A stretch of 64,000 nucleotides of DNA from Frankia sp. RB7 (GTDB taxonomy: Bacteria; Pseudomonadota; Alphaproteobacteria; Rhizobiales; Xanthobacteraceae). Below the pieces are notes generated by a model. It had not been told where the DNA came from, did no database searches, and worked only from the letters and a program-made list of their open reading frames with translations. A program made the position numbers and the translations under genes. The DNA is taken from positions 62,001 to 126,000 of the forward strand of contig JAUEPE010000011.1 in NCBI GenBank assembly GCA_030403585.1, written 5' to 3'. The stretch's first letter is position 1; each line of letters opens with the position of its first letter. Below, one piece after another: positions 8,276-17,514 of this stretch.

Positions 8276-11236
8276 ATGGCGAAGAAACCTGCTCCCCCAA
8301 AATCCCCGAAGTCCAAAGCCCCGAACTCGAAGGCACATCGGCCCGACGTGCAGCCGATCGGGCCGGCGCTGGCCGAATTGCTCAATCCCGCGATCAATCG
8401 CGGCGATGCCGGGCTCGGATCCGGCACCGGCCTGCAGCCGCCGCCGGACAATTCGCGTGACCGCCGCTCGGGGGGCGAGGCCGCCGCGCATCGCGCGCGC
8501 GCCTCGACGCCGAAAGAGTTTCCGCAGGATTCGACGCGACCGATGCCGCTGCGACCGAATCCGCAGCCGCCGGGGGCCCGGGAGAGTGCCGGCTTCGACG
8601 AGGCGCCGCAGGCCAATTACGGAACCGCGGCCACGATCCCGACGCTCGATCCGGAACTGGCGCGGCAACTCGGGATGCCGACCGAGGAGGACGACGCCGA
8701 GGCGCTGGCGCGGCCACCGCGGAACAAGATGGAAGCGCTCGGCGTCAAGGCGACCGCGGATGCGCTGGAATCGCTGATCCGCGAGGGCCGGCCCGAGTTC
8801 CGCAGGGATGACGGCTCCACAAAGGTGTGGACCCCGCATCGGCCGCCGCGCCCGGAAAAGTCCGAAGGCGGCGTGCGCTTCGAGCTCAAGTCCCACTATG
8901 AGCCGCGGGGCGATCAGCCGACCGCGATCAAGGAGTTGGTCGAGGGCATCGAGCGAAACGACCGTTCGCAGGTGCTGCTCGGCGTCACCGGCTCCGGCAA
9001 GACCTACACGATGGCGCAGGTGATCGAGAAGACGCAGCGTCCTGCCATCATCCTGGCGCCGAACAAGACGCTCGCCGCCCAGCTCTATGGCGAGTTCAAG
9101 AGCTTCTTCCCAGATAACGCAGTCGAGTATTTCGTCTCTTATTACGACTACTACCAGCCGGAAGCGTATGTCCCGCGCACCGACACCTATATCGAGAAGG
9201 ACTCGTCGATCAACGAGCAGATCGACCGCATGCGCCACTCGGCGACGCGCGCGCTGCTCGAACGCGACGATGTCATCATCGTCGCCTCGGTGTCCTGCAT
9301 CTACGGTATCGGCTCGGTCGAGACCTACACCGCGATGACGTTTGCGCTGAAGAAGGGCGAGCGCATCGACCAGCGCCAGCTCATCGCCGACCTCGTCGCG
9401 CTCCAGTACAAGCGCACGCAAGCTGATTTCACCCGCGGCACGTTCCGGGTGCGCGGCGACGTCATCGACATCTTCCCGGCGCACTATGAGGACCGGGCCT
9501 GGCGCGTGAACCTGTTCGGCGACACCATCGAAAATATCGAGGAATTCGATCCGCTCACCGGCCACAAGCAGGACGAGCTCGAATTCATCAAGATGTACGC
9601 CAATTCGCACTATGTGACGCCGCGCCCGACGCTGGTGCAGGCGATCAAGTCGATCAAATCCGAATTGAAGATGCGGCTCGACCAGCTTCACGACCAGGGC
9701 CGCCTACTCGAAGCGCAGCGGCTGGAGCAGCGCACCACCTTCGACCTCGAGATGATGGAGGCGACGGGAAGCTGCGCCGGCATCGAGAACTATTCGCGCT
9801 ATCTCACCGGGCGCCTGCCCGGCGAGCCGCCGCCGACGCTGTTCGAATACGTCCCCGACAACGCGCTGGTGTTCGCCGACGAAAGCCACGTCACGGTGCC
9901 GCAGATCGGCGGCATGTTCCGCGGCGACTTCCGCCGCAAGGCGACGCTGGCCGAATACGGCTTCCGTCTGCCCTCGTGCATGGACAACCGCCCGCTGCGC
10001 TTCGAGGAATGGGACATGATGCGGCCGCAGACGGTTGCGGTGTCGGCAACGCCGAGTGCCTGGGAGCTGAACGAAAGCGGTGGCGTGTTCGTCGAGCAGG
10101 TCATTCGTCCCACCGGACTTATCGATCCGCCCGTCAACATCCGCCCGGCCCGCACCCAGGTCGACGATCTCGTCGGCGAAGTCCGCGCCACGGCGCAGGC
10201 CGGCTACCGCTCGCTCGTCACCGTGCTGACGAAGCGCATGGCGGAGGATCTCACCGAATATCTGCACGAGCAGGGCATTCGCGTCCGCTACATGCACTCT
10301 GACATCGACACCATCGAGCGCATCGAGATCATCAGGGATCTCCGCCTCGGCGCCTTCGACGCGCTGGTCGGCATCAACCTGCTGCGCGAGGGCCTCGACA
10401 TCCCCGAATGCGCGCTGGTCGCGATCCTCGACGCCGACAAGGAAGGTTTTTTGCGCAGCGAGACCTCGCTGATCCAGACCATCGGCCGCGCCGCGCGCAA
10501 CGTCGACGGCAAGGTGATCCTCTATGCCGACCAGATGACGGGCTCGATGGAGCGCGCCATCGCGGAAACCAACCGCCGCCGCGAAAAGCAGGTCGAGTAC
10601 AACACGGAGCACGGCATCACGCCGGAGAGCGTGAAGAAGTCGATCGGCGACATCATGAACAGCGTTTACGAGCGCGACCATGTGCTGGTCGAAATCGGCG
10701 GTCACGACATGACCGACGACGTCATCTCGATCGGCCACAATTTCGAAGCCGTGCTCGCCGATCTCGAAACGCGTATGCGCGAGGCCGCAGCGGATTTGAA
10801 CTTCGAGGAAGCCGCCCGCCTCCGCGACGAAGTCAAGCGTCTGCGCGCGACGGAGCTTGCCGTGGTGGACGACCCCACCGTCAAGCAGCGCACCGTGCAG
10901 GGCAAGGCCGGCGCTTATACAGGCGCGAAGAAGTACGGCGACGCCGCCAACCTCCCGGTCAGCGCCATGAAAAAAAAGACCGTGAGCTCTGCGCTGAAAG
11001 CGAGCGGTGGAGGCGCTGGAAGCGGCTCGAAGGTGCACAAGCCGCATCTCGACGAGATGCACGGCCCGGAGTCGCTGCCCTACCGTGAGAACCAGAGCCT
11101 GCCCGCAAAGCCGTTCGGCAGCACCAGCCGGATTATCCAGCCGACGGATTCACGGCAGTCAGGGCCGGAGTTTGGGCCGGCGCCGAAGTCGACGGGTGGG
11201 ATGCCGGGGCGACGGGGTGGGTGGAAGAAGAGGTAG
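8276..11236 (+). CDS. uvrB: Excinuclease ABC subunit B, with extended N- and C-termini
   Basis: UvrB is the helicase-like damage verifier of nucleotide excision repair, working with UvrA and UvrC. The Walker A site GVTGSGKT is at residues 236-243. The beta-hairpin [20 protein letters not shown] follows. Helicase motif V/VI stretches [10 protein letters not shown] and QTIGRAARN are present, as is the C-terminal UVR motif ([16 protein letters not shown]) that binds UvrC. The protein has 986 residues against about 670 in E. coli. About 197 extra residues precede the core and are Pro/Arg/Ala-rich and probably disordered. A basic tail of about 110 residues follows the UVR motif. Confidence 0.97.
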   Translation: MAKKPAPPKSPKSKAPNSKAHRPDVQPIGPALAELLNPAINRGDAGLGSGTGLQPPPDNSRDRRSGGEAAAHRARASTPKEFPQDSTRPMPLRPNPQPPGARESAGFDEAPQANYGTAATIPTLDPELARQLGMPTEEDDAEALARPPRNKMEALGVKATADALESLIREGRPEFRRDDGSTKVWTPHRPPRPEKSEGGVRFELKSHYEPRGDQPTAIKELVEGIERNDRSQVLLGVTGSGKTYTMAQVIEKTQRPAIILAPNKTLAAQLYGEFKSFFPDNAVEYFVSYYDYYQPEAYVPRTDTYIEKDSSINEQIDRMRHSATRALLERDDVIIVASVSCIYGIGSVETYTAMTFALKKGERIDQRQLIADLVALQYKRTQADFTRGTFRVRGDVIDIFPAHYEDRAWRVNLFGDTIENIEEFDPLTGHKQDELEFIKMYANSHYVTPRPTLVQAIKSIKSELKMRLDQLHDQGRLLEAQRLEQRTTFDLEMMEATGSCAGIENYSRYLTGRLPGEPPPTLFEYVPDNALVFADESHVTVPQIGGMFRGDFRRKATLAEYGFRLPSCMDNRPLRFEEWDMMRPQTVAVSATPSAWELNESGGVFVEQVIRPTGLIDPPVNIRPARTQVDDLVGEVRATAQAGYRSLVTVLTKRMAEDLTEYLHEQGIRVRYMHSDIDTIERIEIIRDLRLGAFDALVGINLLREGLDIPECALVAILDADKEGFLRSETSLIQTIGRAARNVDGKVILYADQMTGSMERAIAETNRRREKQVEYNTEHGITPESVKKSIGDIMNSVYERDHVLVEIGGHDMTDDVISIGHNFEAVLADLETRMREAAADLNFEEAARLRDEVKRLRATELAVVDDPTVKQRTVQGKAGAYTGAKKYGDAANLPVSAMKKKTVSSALKASGGGAGSGSKVHKPHLDEMHGPESLPYRENQSLPAKPFGSTSRIIQPTDSRQSGPEFGPAPKSTGGMPGRRGGWKKR

Positions 11237-11276
11237 GGCGCACTCTGCTTCACCAGCGGGTATTTAGACCAAACAG

Positions 11277-11780
11277 CTAACCGTCCTTTGCCTCTCGCTG
11301 CCACTTCCGTAGCGAGATCTTCCTATCCTCTTGCTCCATGATGAGTTCGGCCATACCGGACCCAGTGATCCAGTAGATAAAATCGACGGAGTTCATGTCG
11401 CGATCTTCATCATAGAATCCTCGAAAATCATCGAACAGCCAATCGTACGTATCATCGGGAAATCTATGCCATTCCCTCGAGTACCAGTGATCGGCGAGCC
11501 CGGAATGAAGCTGCCTTTCGAGGGAGCTGATTTCCCAAAACGGTTTGACCCCTACGATTTCCAGATCAGGCAGCCAAGTCTTTGCTTCTTTAAGAAGTCG
11601 TCGCGCGGGATTGACGGTCTTCCCCACTTTGAAGAGTGGGCCATTTCGTACGATGTACAGCCAGCCGGGATCGATAGGACGGACACCGAAAATCGCCAAG
11701 TTAGGACGAAAGGTACTGCATTTCTCGGCCATTTGAACGTTTGCCCTTTGAGAGGCGCGCGACTGAGTCGCGCGCCCCAT
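11277..11780 (-). CDS. T5orf172/Mug113-type GIY-YIG-like protein
   Basis: This is a 167-residue protein. GWLYIVRNGPLFKVGKT at about residues 39-55, followed by ARRLLKEAKTWLPDLEIV, fits the T5orf172/Mug113 branch of the GIY-YIG nuclease superfamily. The HSGLADHWYSREWHRF segment after it carries the later conserved Arg/Trp positions. Some members are nucleases, but activity of this one is not shown. The ATG at 11780 lies four bases after the stop of the upstream AIPR-like gene, suggesting coupling; an internal ATG at 11732 is also possible. Base composition is well below the genome norm, pointing to recent transfer with its partner. The gene is convergent with uvrB. Confidence 0.7.
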   Translation of the reverse strand: MGRATQSRASQRANVQMAEKCSTFRPNLAIFGVRPIDPGWLYIVRNGPLFKVGKTVNPARRLLKEAKTWLPDLEIVGVKPFWEISSLERQLHSGLADHWYSREWHRFPDDTYDWLFDDFRGFYDEDRDMNSVDFIYWITGSGMAELIMEQEDRKISLRKWQREAKDG

Positions 11781-11784
11781 CTTC

Positions 11785-13137
11785 CTACGCGGCTAGTTTG
11801 CTTCTCGACAGAGTCGCCTGGATCGTAGCGTCAGCAAACTCGTAGGCGCTGATATTTTTTCCGACCTTCTGAGGGTCAAACTGCGCCATCTCGACGACCA
11901 GCTTGTAGCTCTTCAAAATATCAGTGAGATGCCTCTTGAAGAAAACGCAAGGATCAACCTTCCAAGAAAGAAGACCGTCCTTTTGCTTAATCAGCGCACG
12001 AGCCCCATAAACCAGCGGCACTAAAAAGCCGTCGGGACAGGTGTAATTTACCGGGGTCCCAAAAAATGGGGTCGAGGGCTGACTCTTCAGATACTTTGGA
12101 TTCTTGTCCTTGGTCTTACTTGCGTCGAACATCTTGACCGCCCCGATACGACCGAAATGCCCGCCCGCCCGATTGTAAGCGTCCGGCAAATCGGCGTAGA
12201 GCTGATCATAAAGCTTCGGTAGTGTTGCCAACAACTCGAACGCGCTGTGAACTTGAGGGTTATGGAGTTGATGCGTGTAACCCTCAGCAGGCTCGGAAAC
12301 CTCATCATGCCCCATCAATTTGTTGAAGGCCTCAACACAAACCGCCTTGTTTCGATAGATCTGGTTTGGATTCACTCTTATTCCATCCGGCAGTTGCAGC
12401 ACTGAGAGGGGAATCCAAGCAAGCGCAATGAGATCTCTGACCTTGATCTCTCCGCCGGCATTCGTTTTCCATTCGATGTTGGCGGCTAGTTCAGACGGCA
12501 GAAGATCCCTGATTTCGTCGTAGTATCCCTTCTTCGCAGCCTTCGTCTCCTCGGTCAGTTGGACGTTATTGTTACGTGCTGCGCAAATATCGAGGAGCGA
12601 CGCGGTGAATTGCTCGACAACGTCAACGTCTCCCATATCGGCCGGCACTAGGAGTTCGACGGGTATGGTAAAGTCCAAGAGCTCCTTCACGGCCTCAATG
12701 CGTTCTCGATGCTCAACCCAGGCAGCCTTGAGGTCCTCCCAAGTCTTAATTGCCTTGAGGTCTTTCGCAGCAAGTCCCGCCTGCGAAAGAATGTAACAGC
12801 CGATGGCAAATGAATTGTGTCCGCCATCAAGAATGCCTTCAACCTCGCTATCCTCGAATTGCAACTCATACCGGTGGCGCTCTAACGCACGACAGCTTGC
12901 CGAGCCGAGCAATACGCCCTTTGTCTTGAACGGAAATAGGTCGGAATTTTCGGCGATGCTTTTCACAATCTCCGATGTGACGGAGCCAGACTTCGCAGAT
13001 CTGGGATTGGCCGAGAGATCGACAGCATCGAGAAGGGGGATGAAAGATTTTGCCGAGACAAATCCGACGACGCGAAGGACTGCCCCGCGACGCTGCTCTG
13101 CACAATCTTCGAATTTAAGGATTAGCTTTTTAGGCAT
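11785..13137 (-). CDS. Large protein resembling AIPR/DGQHR phage-resistance proteins
   Basis: This 450-residue protein has no sure family. Residues about 40-115 follow an AIPR-like layout. There is an SANPR motif, then VTSEIVKSIAENSDLFPFKTKG, then about 35 residues later EGILDGGHNSFAIGCYIL, which resembles the DGQHR or NGxQT motif of AIPR and DndB-like proteins. The rest is mixed alpha/beta without membrane segments. The ATG at 13137 has a GGAG site seven bases upstream. GC content is low: 26 of 60 bases at 12061-12120 and 31 of 60 at 12361-12420. It is co-oriented with the T5orf172-type gene. A defence role is inference. Confidence 0.55.
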   Translation of the reverse strand: MPKKLILKFEDCAEQRRGAVLRVVGFVSAKSFIPLLDAVDLSANPRSAKSGSVTSEIVKSIAENSDLFPFKTKGVLLGSASCRALERHRYELQFEDSEVEGILDGGHNSFAIGCYILSQAGLAAKDLKAIKTWEDLKAAWVEHRERIEAVKELLDFTIPVELLVPADMGDVDVVEQFTASLLDICAARNNNVQLTEETKAAKKGYYDEIRDLLPSELAANIEWKTNAGGEIKVRDLIALAWIPLSVLQLPDGIRVNPNQIYRNKAVCVEAFNKLMGHDEVSEPAEGYTHQLHNPQVHSAFELLATLPKLYDQLYADLPDAYNRAGGHFGRIGAVKMFDASKTKDKNPKYLKSQPSTPFFGTPVNYTCPDGFLVPLVYGARALIKQKDGLLSWKVDPCVFFKRHLTDILKSYKLVVEMAQFDPQKVGKNISAYEFADATIQATLSRSKLAA

Positions 13138-13188
13138 TTCAGTTCTCCATATTTGGAAAACTGACTTCGGACATAAGCCGGCATACCT

Positions 13189-13264
13189 GCGAAAATCTCT
13201 TCGCAAGCGAATGTTAGCTTTCCGAAGCCAGTCCTGGCTTCAAATCCGCCTTCCATCCGGAAGG
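13189..13264 (-). promoter_or_regulatory. Three consecutive inverted repeats upstream of the AIPR-like gene
   Basis: Three perfect short inverted repeats lie within 76 bases. They are tgcgaa-(6)-ttcgca at 13189-13206, gaagccag-tc-ctggcttc at 13224-13241, and ccttcc-atcc-ggaagg at 13249-13264. They sit 50-130 bases upstream of the AIPR-like start. They could be operators or a folded leader RNA. No clear sigma-70 boxes were recognised. The rest of the gap up to 13419 shows no other feature. Confidence 0.45.
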
Positions 13265-13419
13265 CTCCTATAGAGCACCATGAGATGCCGATTCGAGTCA
13301 ACGAGAACGTGAAGGTAATTGGGCTCGATCCTCGATTCAGTTTGCATCACTCAACGCGCGTTTCGGAAGAGGCTGAGGACCTCGTCGTACTCCGGAATGA
13401 CAAGGGGAGTTTTGCCCGC

Positions 13420-13806
13420 TCACCCCACGCTCGCCGTCACCACCGCCATCACCGACAGCAGCAGCACGATGGTCACGAGCTGCAGCGAGGCGACCGGGTG
13501 GGTGCGCCATGCGGTGATCTTGTCGGAGAGCGACAGGGTGCCATCGAAGAATTTGGGTTCGTAGAGCGTATTGCAGACGGCGGGGAAGCTCGGTCCCAGG
13601 GTCACCGCGAGCAACGCGTGGGCGAGCGAGGCCACGGCGACAAAGATGGCGACGCCGGGGTCGCCGACGAGGTCTTGGTTGCCGCACAGTTTGAGCAACA
13701 GCGCGGCTGCGGCGAAGGTCGGGAAACTCTGCAGCGTCGCGGTCAGCGCGATGCCTTCGAGCGCGTTGTGCAGGCGGGACTTTCTTGCGGCGGCGATGGC
13801 GGCCAT
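13420..13806 (-). CDS. Small hydrophobic membrane protein
   Basis: This 128-residue protein has three or four hydrophobic segments, including FPTFAAAALLLKLCG, GVAIFVAVASLAHALLAVTLG and the C-terminal LVTIVLLLSVMAVVTASVG. The family is not recognised. I chose ATG 13806 because GGGAG lies at good spacing. Composition returns to the GC-rich norm here, so this gene marks the right side of the low-GC insert. Confidence 0.65.
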   Translation of the reverse strand: MAAIAAARKSRLHNALEGIALTATLQSFPTFAAAALLLKLCGNQDLVGDPGVAIFVAVASLAHALLAVTLGPSFPAVCNTLYEPKFFDGTLSLSDKITAWRTHPVASLQLVTIVLLLSVMAVVTASVG

Positions 13807-13943
13807 GGCACGTCTCCCAGATGACATGCCGACGACGTTAGGTGTCGCGGGAGGCGCGCGATGTGAGGTGGGTCACGCCTTCAGGGACTGACTCTTGGGC
13901 GCGATAGATTCCGGGCGCGCTGTCGCGCGCCCGGAATGAGGGT

Positions 13944-14189
13944 TTACAGCTTGCCCTGCCCGTTGACTTGGTTCTGCTGCTGCTGGCTCTGCTGCTGCTT
14001 TTCCTGTTCCTTGGCCTCGTGGCGGCCGTAGAGGCATCCGGCGGCAGCGCCGAGCACGCCGTGATGGCCGGCATAATGGCCGGCGACGCCGCCGACGACG
14101 GCGCCCTTGATGCAGCCCTTGGCGTTGGCGGCGGAGGTCGCGCCCAGCATGAGCAGCGCGGCAGTGATGGCGATAAGCGGGGATTTCAT
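13944..14189 (-). CDS. Small exported glycine-rich protein
   Basis: This is an 81-residue protein. Residues 1-23 (MKSPLIAITAALLMLGATSA plus ANA) are a clear signal peptide. The mature part starts KGCIKGAVVGGVAGHYAGHHG, a glycine-zipper-like stretch with two cysteines, and ends in a Gln-rich tail. Glycine-zipper proteins often sit in or near the outer membrane. A GGAG site precedes the ATG by about ten bases. The function is unknown. Confidence 0.7.
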   Translation of the reverse strand: MKSPLIAITAALLMLGATSAANAKGCIKGAVVGGVAGHYAGHHGVLGAAAGCLYGRHEAKEQEKQQQSQQQQNQVNGQGKL

Positions 14190-14276
14190 GATCGATGTCT
14201 CCGGATGCGATGTCGCCGTCTCAACGAGAATGGGCCGGTCCGAGTTCCAGCGGGATGGGCGAGGGGTAATTCCGGT

Positions 14277-14403
14277 GTCGTCCTGGCGAAAGCCAGGACC
14301 CATACCGCGGAAGCTCTCGATTGCGGATGGTCGCAGTACCGGACGACTAATCTTCGCCAAACTCCTCCCTGGGGTAATGGGTCCTGGCTTTCGCCAGGAC
14401 GAC
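14277..14403. repeat. Inverted-terminus repeat element, type C, copy 1
   Basis: This is a 127-base element. Its left end gtcgtcctggcgaaagccag followed by gacccat and its right end atgggtcctggctttcgcca followed by ggacgac are perfect inverted copies. Each arm also holds its own small hairpin (cctggcgaaagccagg). A related element with changed bases is at 39014-39147. It resembles a small non-autonomous transposable element, but no transposase is nearby. Confidence 0.75.
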
Positions 14404-14516
14404 GCCGATGGTGTGGTAACGGCTCGCGCATACCCACCGCCCTCTTGAACCTCCCTCGCCGCTTCCCCGACCCATCCTCGGGGCGTTATGCACGCCGGCT
14501 CTGGTGATGTGTGCCG

Positions 14517-14795
14517 ATGAAAGTCGCGTTGCTTGCAATGTTGGGGCTGTTCCTGGGCGCGTTGGGCGGAGCCGCGATCGGCATCGGCGCCGGGCTGGCC
14601 TGGGTCGAAATCGCGCAAACCACGAGCTTCGAAGGCTATAGCAGCACGCTGGTATTCTTCACCTTCATGCCGCTTGGGGCAGCCATCGGCGGGATCGGCG
14701 GCGCGCTGTTGTTCGGCCTGCTCGCCATGCAGGATGACGCGATTGCGGTCGAGCGGCCCCCCGCAGCGGAACCGGTGCGCAGCCGGGACCGGTAG
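14517..14795 (+). CDS. Small two-helix membrane protein
   Basis: This is a 92-residue protein with two hydrophobic segments, LLAMLGLFLGALGGAAIGIG at the N-terminus and LGAAIGGIGGALLFGLLAM near residue 55, followed by a charged tail. The Gly-rich helices suggest tight packing in the inner membrane. The ATG at 14517 lacks a strong ribosome site, and a GTG at 14511 is in the same frame. The family is not recognised. Confidence 0.55.
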   Translation: MKVALLAMLGLFLGALGGAAIGIGAGLAWVEIAQTTSFEGYSSTLVFFTFMPLGAAIGGIGGALLFGLLAMQDDAIAVERPPAAEPVRSRDR

Positions 14796-14976
14796 AATTA
14801 CGGGGTTCTATTGTAAATCTCACATTTCGCGCTCACTTGTGCATTGCAAAAACGTGAATTGCGTTTTGGCCGAAACGCCCTATTTGTTTGTGTACTAATG
14901 AATTAGCAGCCCGCAGCACCTACTGTGCATGGGGTTGTTTTCCGTTTTTCTGCAAGCCAGCTTCAGGACGCCCAAA

Positions 14977-15417
14977 ATGACAGAGCACAGCCTCTGGCGT
15001 TTCTCGCGTGCGTTGCAACGCGCGATCAACGACCGGCATTTCGAGGACATCGAGGCCCTGATCGACGAGGACGTCGAGTGGGCGATCTATGGCCCGATCG
15101 ACATGTTTCCGTTCCTGGGCGCGCGCCAGGGCAAGGCGGCCGTGCTCCAGGTCATCCGCCAGCTCGCCGACAATTTCCGCGTCCGCCGCTTCGACCGCGA
15201 GAGCATCATGCTGGGCGTCGATTCCGCCTCATCGATGCTGCGCTATTCGCTGACGGCACTGGATTCCGACAAGCCGATCAGCTTGCGCGTCGCGCAGTTC
15301 GCCCAGTTCAAGGCGGACCGCCTCGTCAACATGCGCGTGCTGATCGACACTTTTGATTTGGTCGAGCAGGCACTCGGCCGCGCCATTCATCTGCCAAAGA
15401 TGACCGGCGTCGGCTGA
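14977..15417 (+). CDS. Nuclear transport factor 2 (SnoaL-like) fold protein
   Basis: This is a 146-residue protein. An N-terminal helix pair (FSRALQRAINDRHFEDIEALI) leads into DEDVEWAIYGPIDMFPFLGA. The GKAAVLQVIRQLADNF helix and beta-strands follow, as is typical of the NTF2-like/SnoaL group. Members may be isomerases or ligand binders, and the substrate cannot be predicted. I chose ATG 14977 because AGGA lies nine bases upstream; a GTG-type start further up would add 16 residues. Confidence 0.75.
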   Translation: MTEHSLWRFSRALQRAINDRHFEDIEALIDEDVEWAIYGPIDMFPFLGARQGKAAVLQVIRQLADNFRVRRFDRESIMLGVDSASSMLRYSLTALDSDKPISLRVAQFAQFKADRLVNMRVLIDTFDLVEQALGRAIHLPKMTGVG

Positions 15418-15639
15418 GGGGGACACCAACGGGCTCCGCAATTCGGGACCGATCGATTGATGCTCCCGCGACACGTCCTGGCCTCCAGCCCCGCCGGACA
15501 CCGTCGTGGAGATGCTCGTCATCGGGCGCGTGCGCTTTGCGCGCGGCCCGTTGGTTCGTTATTCTGGGCGAGGCGAACGCCACAATTTCGCAACGATAGT
15601 TCCGCATCTTCTGCGCGAACTGGGCTCGCGGGCAAGGCA

Positions 15640-16557
15640 ATGGAATTCACGACAGGTTTTGGCTGGACCAGGCTGCCGCTGGCGGCTGCGTTCATTTTCA
15701 GCTCGGTGCTGGCGGCTCCAGCGCAGATCATCCCGCCCTTCTCCCCTCCCCCCGGCGCGACCGCGGCTGACGAGGACGCCGACGCCGCTGAGACCGCCGA
15801 CGTCAACGACCCCGACGTGCTCAAAGGTATCGACGTCGACAAGCTCGACTGGAGCCAGCTCGCCATCGACGCCGGCACGCTCAACGACATCATCGCCGCC
15901 AAGAAACGCGCACAGGCCGCCGCCAATAACGGCATGAACTGGTCGACCAACGCTAACGCCAACGGCTCCTCGGCCGTGACCGTGAAGCAGTCGGTGTCGT
16001 CGTTCTGGGACACCCGAATCGGCGCCGACATGACGGTGGCGAAAGAGCCGACCACGATGTCGGAGCTGATGGCGCAGAAGGCCGCCAATGGCGGCAACCT
16101 GCCGCAATCCTCCGGCAGCGCCTGGGCCGCCGCGACCGCGCCGGGCGCAGGCCCCGTCTGGGACAAGACCGCGGTCGAAGCCCGCGTCGATCCCGGCGCC
16201 GAGCAGAGCAAGCTCGGCGCGTCGCTGACCAAATCGGTGCCGCTGTCGACCGATTATTCGCTGACGCTCCAGAACGGCTACAGCGTCAACCAGCAGGGCA
16301 CGATGGCGCTGCCCGGTGTCGGCGGCCGCATCACCCGCAATTACGAGACCGACCAGTCGGCGAAGGTCGAGATCACCGACACCGGTACCAGCATCACCGC
16401 CGGGCAGACGATGTCGACCACCGACGACAAATGGCTGCGCAAGATCGGCGCCGAGCAGAAGCTGTTCGACAACGTCACCGTCTCCGGCTCGGTCGGCGAG
16501 ACCTCGCAAGGCGCGATCAACAAGAGCCTGACCGCGGGCTTCAAGAAGAGCTGGTGA
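15640..16557 (+). CDS. Exported hypothetical protein, strand-rich C-terminus
   Basis: This is a 305-residue protein. Residues 1-28 form a signal peptide (PLAAAFIFSSVLAAPAQ). A Pro/Ala/Asp-rich linker follows. The C-terminal half is rich in alternating Ser/Thr/Val strands (TDYSLTLQNGYSVNQQ, VEITDTGTSITAGQTM, TVSGSVGETSQG) and ends in KKSW. This suggests a periplasmic or outer-membrane beta structure. The family is not recognised, although proteins like this seem common in Bradyrhizobium. It is not obviously co-transcribed with its neighbours. Confidence 0.7.
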   Translation: MEFTTGFGWTRLPLAAAFIFSSVLAAPAQIIPPFSPPPGATAADEDADAAETADVNDPDVLKGIDVDKLDWSQLAIDAGTLNDIIAAKKRAQAAANNGMNWSTNANANGSSAVTVKQSVSSFWDTRIGADMTVAKEPTTMSELMAQKAANGGNLPQSSGSAWAAATAPGAGPVWDKTAVEARVDPGAEQSKLGASLTKSVPLSTDYSLTLQNGYSVNQQGTMALPGVGGRITRNYETDQSAKVEITDTGTSITAGQTMSTTDDKWLRKIGAEQKLFDNVTVSGSVGETSQGAINKSLTAGFKKSW

Positions 16558-16729
16558 GCCTTCTTTAGAGTCCCGTAACCATACGCCACGGCAAAACCCC
16601 CGAATGGTCCGCCCTTGCCGCATCTCGGCCCCGTTGCGGTCAAAATCGGACGCCCTGATACACCGGCCTGACACACATCGTCGTGCGGGGGACACTCGCG
16701 CTGCGCTCAACGCGAACAGGGGAATAACG

Positions 16730-17161
16730 ATGAACGCCATGCGTCCGGAAAAGACCGAGACCACCGCCGAGACCGAGACGGTCGACACCAACCTCGCCGC
16801 CGTGACGGAAGTCGAAGCCGGCATCCGCGATTTCGTCCGCAACGACATCGCCTATCTGCGCCGGCCGGCCGCGACTACCACGACGACCGACGCGCCGCCG
16901 CTCGATCCGAGCGCGGAAGCCACCGTCACCAACGTCAACTCGCTGATCCAGCGCGTCGCCGGCACCTCGCTCGCCGAGATCGAAAATCTGATCTCCGAGC
17001 TCGAGAGCCTGCGCGACCTGCTCCATGCCGAAGGCCAGCGCGTCCAGCGCGAGATCTCCGGCTACGCCCAGCTCAGCCAGGCCGCGATGAAGTCGACCCG
17101 CATGATCGCCGACAACGTGTCGCAGTGGAAGCGCGCTGCCGACGGCCTGCGCAACAGCTGA
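16730..17161 (+). CDS. Hypothetical protein with coiled-coil C-terminus
   Basis: This is a 143-residue soluble protein. The Thr/Glu-rich N-terminus is followed by TNVNSLIQRVAGTSLAEIEN, then a long amphipathic helix (LISELESLRDLLHAEGQRVQ) and a second helix, consistent with a coiled coil. An AGGGGA ribosome site lies seven bases before the ATG. The family is not recognised. It may interact with the envelope or polar complexes, but nothing in the sequence proves it. Confidence 0.7.
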   Translation: MNAMRPEKTETTAETETVDTNLAAVTEVEAGIRDFVRNDIAYLRRPAATTTTTDAPPLDPSAEATVTNVNSLIQRVAGTSLAEIENLISELESLRDLLHAEGQRVQREISGYAQLSQAAMKSTRMIADNVSQWKRAADGLRNS

Positions 17162-17311
17162 TCATCCGTACGAAGCATCACCGGCCGCCGCGTTCCGCAA
17201 GGGGCGCGGCGGTTTTGATTCCTGAGTGCTGCTCTTGAACCCTCCGTCCATCCCCGGCGACCAATGCCAAGCGCCCGTCGGGGTTACGGCCGGGCCTGGG
17301 GATATTTCAAG

Positions 17312-17449
17312 ATGGAAAGCATTCGGCCCGATAACACGGACCCGATACCACTGCGGCCTGCGCCGAACCAGTTCGGCACCATCATGCTGCGCTTTGTGGG
17401 ATTGCTGTCGGTTGCGATCGCGATTTTGGCGTTCGTCTATAGCCGCTGA
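17312..17449 (+). CDS. Small single-pass membrane protein
   Basis: This 45-residue protein starts MESIRPDNTDPIPLRPAPNQ, followed by a C-terminal hydrophobic helix (MLRFVGLLSVAIAILAFVYS) that would place the N-terminus in the cytoplasm. A GGGGA site lies nine bases before the ATG. It is convergent with another tiny membrane protein 65 bases away. The family is not recognised and so short a gene is uncertain. Confidence 0.5.
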   Translation: MESIRPDNTDPIPLRPAPNQFGTIMLRFVGLLSVAIAILAFVYSR

Positions 17450-17514
17450 GGGCAGAGGCCGCGTTGCGGCCCCGCGCGGAGGCCACTTCGTGGCCCCGCG
17501 AAGTTAACGAGCCC

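Noticed and set aside
8183-11062. Two long minus-strand frames opposite uvrB
   Set aside because: The same third-position GC effect; no recognisable domains and no ribosome site.
13269-13824. 179-codon plus-strand frame near the right edge of the low-GC insert
   Set aside because: It runs mostly antisense to the small membrane protein gene at 13420-13806, which has a better ribosome site and hydrophobic helices.
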